Origin: Glomus cerebriforme
Lineage: Eukaryota; Glomeromycota; Glomeromycetes; Glomerales; Glomeraceae
Reading direction: 5' to 3'
DNA length: 12,421 nucleotides
Assembly (NCBI GenBank): GCA_003550305.1
Contig: QKYT01000159.1
Coordinates: 161,479-173,899, forward strand
Of the stretch, positions 7,996-12,421 are shown one piece after another (positions within the stretch are counted from its first letter, which is position 1; each line of letters opens with the position of its first letter). A model generated the notes under the pieces. The model ran no database searches. It was not told where the DNA came from and saw only the letters and a list, made by a program, of their open reading frames with translations. The translations under genes and the position numbers were made by a program.

Positions 7996-10283
7996 GTAGG
8001 GAATTTGGATAATTTTTTAACGTGTTATGATTTCTTAAAAAAAATTGATAAAATTAATTCATATATATCATCTTTTGATCGTATTCTTTCGGATAATCCC
8101 GTTTCTATTATTATTGTTATTATTATGATTATTTCATGTCTTAAAGAGAAAACAAAGATGTATCATTGTATCATTAATACCAATGAAAAATTAAATCGAT
8201 TAAAATATACTTTGCCAAAAAAGATATCATGAAAATTACGCCGAAACATCATCAAATGTTAACGGCTTTAATAAATGAACGAAAGCTCTTATTCTTCTAT
8301 AAGAACGGAGTTTCCTTCGATGAATAATCAATCAAAAATCTAATTAAAGCAGATTATAGACCAACCTTTTTCTGGTCACAAATGATCAATGCGTGATGTT
8401 TAAAAAATGATTTACATAATTTATAATTTATGACGTGATGTAGGACCCGTGTAAGTTCAGTATGATGACATCACCGTCAACAATTCATGTATTAATTAAA
8501 CACAATATATCATTTATATCACAAACAAAATTCTTTTTGGGCTTTTGTTATTCTAAATAAGCGTGGCTTCTGCGTATGGGATATATAAAAAAATATATAA
8601 AGTAATTTCCTATGACTTCATCCATTCATCATATATAACAAATGCCCCCTTAATGATCAGAAAAAATTTAATTTTTCCGCCACTTTTGTAAACATGCAGA
8701 CCAAATAACCGTATCGAAGATTATTAAAACCTGTCACCTGTGTAATATACCCGATCCAACTAAAATAATTTAATAAGAGATGAAAAAAAAAAAACGGTAA
8801 AACAACAGTATAATATAATCCATTGAAGAACCAGTCTGGGTAATGCTGGGTCATCTTAGATAACTGATAAGGTCGTCAATATTTAGTGATTATTTCGGAG
8901 AATGATTATTCCATATTATGATAAGCAAATTGTTTCGAGTTTTTTTTTTTTTTTAAGATTTTTTTCTTTTTTTTCACAAACTCTCAAACTCCCCCCTTTT
9001 TTTTAAAAAATGAACAGACTTTACAATTTTCTAAACACAACAAATTATAAATTGGATGTCAAACACGCGAAATAACAAATGTAACCAAAAGATCTTTTTA
9101 AAAAAGAAAACAAACATTTAATATTATTCAATGACTTCGTTTTTGTAGATTTAACTATTTGAAGTGTATATAAACGCGCAATAGCAAACAAAAAAATTGA
9201 CTTTATTGGAATGTGAGAAAATTTAAATTTTATGGGTAACACAAACTGTCATAACAATATTACCAGTCATGGAAATAAGTAATAAGTAATAATTGAAAGG
9301 TTAAATTATTCTTTAATTTAAACAAATATAATACTGGCCCGAGTCTTTGCATGCCAAGAGTTCACGAGTTACATATTCCATTTGCATAAAATTCCAAAAG
9401 AATCTTAAATAAAGTCTTTTTCATTTTCCATTGTTTTAGAAAAAAAAAAAAATCAATCAACGCACGGTCGTAAAATTTGGTGCATGAAAGGAGAGGAGGT
9501 GTTTTTTTTTTCTCTCTGTCGATTATGTAAGTATTTGTGTTACTATTACTACTTTGTCCCGTTACCACACAATATAGTATTAATCTACACTGCTCATAAA
9601 GATTACCGTTTAATTTTCTTTTTGCATATCATGAATTTAACCAGGAGAGGGTGTTTTAATTTACTTTGTTCGGGAATACCATCCTTTTAAAGTAAATATT
9701 ATAGGGAGAGGGGGAAGGGAGATTTTAATCTACAAAGCATTTAACATTTAATGTGGAGATGATGATTTTCAAAGAAAAAAAAAATCAAACAATATTAAAG
9801 AACCCTTTATAGTAATAAATTTAATGAAGACAATGAATATAATTTAATCATTTAACCAATATTAATCTTTTATTTATCTTTACGCAAAAAAAAAAACGCA
9901 TACATATACCTTACATTATTAAAACTTGTTTTTGAGATAAAAAAAAAAAAACTTGAGGTGAAATGTATTTTTTTTATGGCGCAAGATAACGTTATATAAC
10001 GTAATTTGATTGTTTTTGGATAAGTCTAAAAAACTCTAAAAGTGATTTAAATGTATCATGTGAAAATGTTTAAAAAACTTTTTGAAAAAGTTTACACAAA
10101 TAAAATAATTGGTTCTTTCTCCCCGTAATAATTTAAATTTACAAAGAAATTAAAAAGGTACTTTATTATTAGTTTATCAGGAAGTAACCGGCAAAAAACA
10201 TCATTGAAATTATTTGTGTGTAACTTAAACATGTTTCAAATGATATTAAGTAATATTTACGTAACTTCTTTATAATTCATAGA

Positions 10284-10291
10284 TCACGTGA
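10284..10291. promoter_or_regulatory. TCACGTGA palindrome (E-box type)
   Basis: The 8-bp palindrome TCACGTGA matches the core bound by fungal bHLH factors of the Cbf1/Pho4/USF type. It is one of four TCACGTGA sites in the window. No adjacent gene is visible, so its role is unknown. Confidence 0.3.
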
Positions 10292-10763
10292 TTAATCGTA
10301 ACACAGACTAATATATTATTTTCAATGAATTGAAAAGGTACTTTTTTTAATTTTAGCAATTCCATTGTAAATGTATAATGTATCTTGTTTCATTTAAAAA
10401 AAGATGGCGGAAACTAATGCGTTTGGCTGAAAATTATTTCTCAATTCAGAAACCTTTTTTTTGAATCCCAAAGCCTTCTTGTGCCACTTTTTAACAAACT
10501 TCAAAAACATTCTAATTCAATATTAGTTAGTCAAACAATCCATAACATTGTAATACGATAAATAAATCTGTTGCAATATGTAATACAACGTCATTCTCTT
10601 AACTAATAATCATTTAGATTCCATGCACGTTTTTTTTTCTGTGTAAAACTTGTAAAGAATGAAGCCTAAACCGGGAATGCTCGTTTTAGGAAATTTTAAA
10701 TTCTGGAGTCCTCTTTTTTAATACTGTACGTATGGTATTTAATTTTTAAAAAAAGTTAATATT

Positions 10764-10771
10764 TCACGTGA
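10764..10771. promoter_or_regulatory. TCACGTGA palindrome (E-box type)
   Basis: The same palindrome occurs 480 bases to the right of the previous one, again in gene-free DNA. It is listed because the motif is over-represented in this window. Confidence 0.3.
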
Positions 10772-10962
10772 TAAGTTAAAAAGAATTTATTGATAATTCT
10801 TTTTATCATTTTTTTGATGATGATGATAAATTAAAAAAATTGACAGGAATAAAATCTTGTTAAAAACGTTAATAAATTTGGTAAACAAATTGACCGGAAT
10901 TTGAGGATCTTTTATCGCTTTACTGGTTAGCTTAATGATATTCGATATATCGATTCTCCTTC

Positions 10963-11033
10963 AAACAACAGTGTTGTTTATATTTTTACCCAAATTTTTG
11001 GGAATAATATTTGATGTAAACCCCCCAAATATT
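10963..11033. repeat. Cluster of three consecutive perfect hairpins
   Basis: AAACAACA/TGTTGTTT (10963-10970 and 10972-10979, 1-nt spacer), CCCAAA/TTTGGG (10989-10994 and 10997-11002) and AATATTTG/CAAATATT (11006-11013 and 11026-11033) follow each other within 71 bases. Perfect arms of 8, 6 and 8 bp in a row suggest a structured element or factor-binding cluster rather than chance, though the AT-rich setting makes short palindromes more likely. Confidence 0.5.
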
Positions 11034-11359
11034 AATTAAAAACCCGATTTTTGACGATGTTGTGTTGATAAATAAATCTTCACTTCATTATAAATTATAT
11101 AATTTTGGATTTCTAATGTAACATTCTAAAATAACAAGTAAATAAAACTTAACCGTTAAAATACGGATTATAGTTTCAAATAAGTTTTTCATTGAAAAAA
11201 ATCCTTTTGCATTATTGTTTATTACTTATTAAGTATGCTTAACAGTTAAAATTATCCTTTTTTCCCCTATCAATTTTGCATAAACTGTCATTTTGCATAA
11301 TGTAATATTATTATTTATTAAGTTTGTCATTATAACAATAAAAAATCATATGATCAACG

Positions 11360-11420
11360 TTACAAATATTTATTTCAAATAATAAACCGCGAATAAATTA
11401 CATCATTTAAATATTTGTAA
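11360..11420. repeat. 13-bp perfect inverted repeat with 35-nt loop
   Basis: TTACAAATATTTA at 11360-11372 is the exact reverse complement of 11408-11420. An imperfect match continues outward (AACG versus the inverted AATCA). The span is short for a transposon; it may be a small foldback element or solo-repeat relic. Confidence 0.55.
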
Positions 11421-12034
11421 TGATTATATTATGATTATATTATTGTTATTATTGTGATATGTTTAATATGTTTAATTGTTTGGTGTTTCAAACTTTTTAT
11501 TTGTAATCATCATTCTTTTTTTTAAAAAAAAATTCCTTATTTTCTACTTTGGTCATAATTTGGTTTGTTAAGTTTGTTACATGAACGTACTTCTCTTTAT
11601 AAAGAAAATTTTTTTCTGCCGTGATAAATTATTTTAAATTATAATGAATGCAGTAAACGCGTAAAAATTACCTGTTTTTTAAGTACGGAAGTACGGATAC
11701 GGAGAAGAACGCGTGATTTATTTTAAAATTGTAGAAATGTCACATGATCTCCTTGTCTTTCTTTTAAAGTTGGAACTTCTACTCAAGAGGGAAATTCTTT
11801 GATTGTTGTGTAATATTATTGTAAATTTAATGATTAAAACAACCAGAAAGTTTATTAAAATTTTATTATTACTAAAAACTGGATTTAAACGAAAAAATTT
11901 AATAATAAACGAGGGGTCTTCTGTTGCTGCGCCAATCTATTTTGTTGAGAGCTGCGCCTTAAGGCTTCATAATTGTCATACTGTGATTACTAAAAGATAA
12001 AATTCTAAAAATTTACGTTAAATTCTGTGAAATA

Positions 12035-12042
12035 TCACGTGA
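12035..12042. promoter_or_regulatory. TCACGTGA palindrome (E-box type)
   Basis: The fourth TCACGTGA of the window (the first is at 2955-2962, inside the candidate inverted-repeat element). It lies about 380 bases from the right edge and could belong to a promoter of a gene outside the window. Confidence 0.3.
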
Positions 12043-12421
12043 AATTATGAATTTTTTGTGTTTCTTATTTCTATTATGGAGAAAAAATCGGGGGGAAATG
12101 GTAAAAATTTTGAATTTTTATTTGGTTTCGGTGTTGTCCATTGTTTTGAGCCGACATCTTTAATAGTTACACACTTTTACTTTTTCGATTTTCCTTTCAA
12201 ATAAAAAGAAATGAAAGTGGAAAAGTGGCAAATTATGATGTCCAATTTTAGTGAGATTCATTTAATTGGTATGAAAAAAAAACTATAATCCTTTTTAAGA
12301 AGTTTTGGATGTTATAATGTTATATATAATTCCCATTTACTTATTCATTCAAATAAAATTTTTTTATTCTTATTTTTATGATTTATATATATCAGATATA
12401 TTCTTTTTTTTAAAAAAAAAA

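Larger units (their letters stand above)
7157..12421. other. Long gene-free region, over 5 kb
   Basis: I see no supported coding region, tRNA or rRNA on either strand. The small open frames, such as 8007-8232 and 11803-12000 on +, lack ATG starts or domain signals, or are biased only by base composition. The stretch contains hairpins, T-run/A-run junctions, three TCACGTGA palindromes and scattered microsatellite. It may hold promoter sequence for a gene beyond the right edge. Confidence 0.6.

Noticed and set aside
8007..8232. + strand open frame of about 75 codons preceded by a pyrimidine tract and an AG, resembling an exon
   Set aside because: It begins with TTG rather than ATG, the peptide is I/K-rich without recognisable domain, and no partner exon is visible. 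A terminal exon of an unknown gene cannot be fully excluded.
8275..8325. Imperfect hairpin around CTTAT...ATAAG with GAAA/TTTC ends
   Set aside because: The stem is interrupted and short; not distinguishable from chance in this composition.
9362..9690. Overlapping small frames on both strands
   Set aside because: They cross homopolymer runs and lack domain features or conserved-looking composition.
11803..12000. + strand 65-codon frame
   Set aside because: The start is a non-ATG codon in AT-rich DNA and the end crosses the GC-rich repeated patch; no domain recognised.

Overview
The window is a very AT-rich stretch (by eye about three quarters A+T, less so in the gene) of a eukaryotic genome. 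It holds one well-supported protein-coding gene and otherwise intergenic DNA with small repeats. The gene has two short spliceosomal introns (GTAAAG...TATAG and GTAAGT...AATAG). Its product is a fungal-type rhodanese plus tyrosine-phosphatase protein of the Pyp1/Pyp2 (fission yeast) and Ptp2/Ptp3 (budding yeast) group. With the base composition and the density of short inverted-repeat elements, this fits an AT-rich early-diverging fungus. My best guess is an arbuscular mycorrhizal fungus (Rhizophagus-like), but that is inference.

Layout. 1-220: a repeat built of short inverted modules around ACTGAA and CGGTATCGG, probably a mobile-element fragment. 221-4099: gene-free DNA with three candidate miniature inverted-repeat elements (913-1076, 1352-1538, 2738-2976), the middle one clearly bounded by TA. 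3360-3680: homopolymer-rich low-complexity DNA. 4100-6405, minus strand: the phosphatase gene in three exons, 702 codons after splicing. 6406-about 7035: its presumed 5' leader and core promoter, with a long AUG-free stretch, one 13-codon uORF and a TATA-like box, all on the minus strand. 7036-12421: more than 5 kb with no gene I can support, carrying hairpins, T-run/A-run junctions and E-box palindromes.

Function. The gene should encode a soluble phosphotyrosine phosphatase that switches off MAP kinases. The rhodanese/CH2 domain lacks its catalytic cysteine and probably docks the kinase; the C-terminal PTP domain has every catalytic motif intact. The N-terminus is a disordered region with repeated S/T-P and aromatic motifs, likely targets of proline-directed kinases.

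The most noteworthy points are: the QTP-aromatic-aromatic repeat in the phosphatase N-terminus; the AUG-free leader; strong over-representation of CACGTG palindromes; the inverted-repeat elements, including a GC-richer island of nested palindromes at 2733-2976; and recurrent T-run/A-run junctions. I found no sign of a multi-gene novel system.
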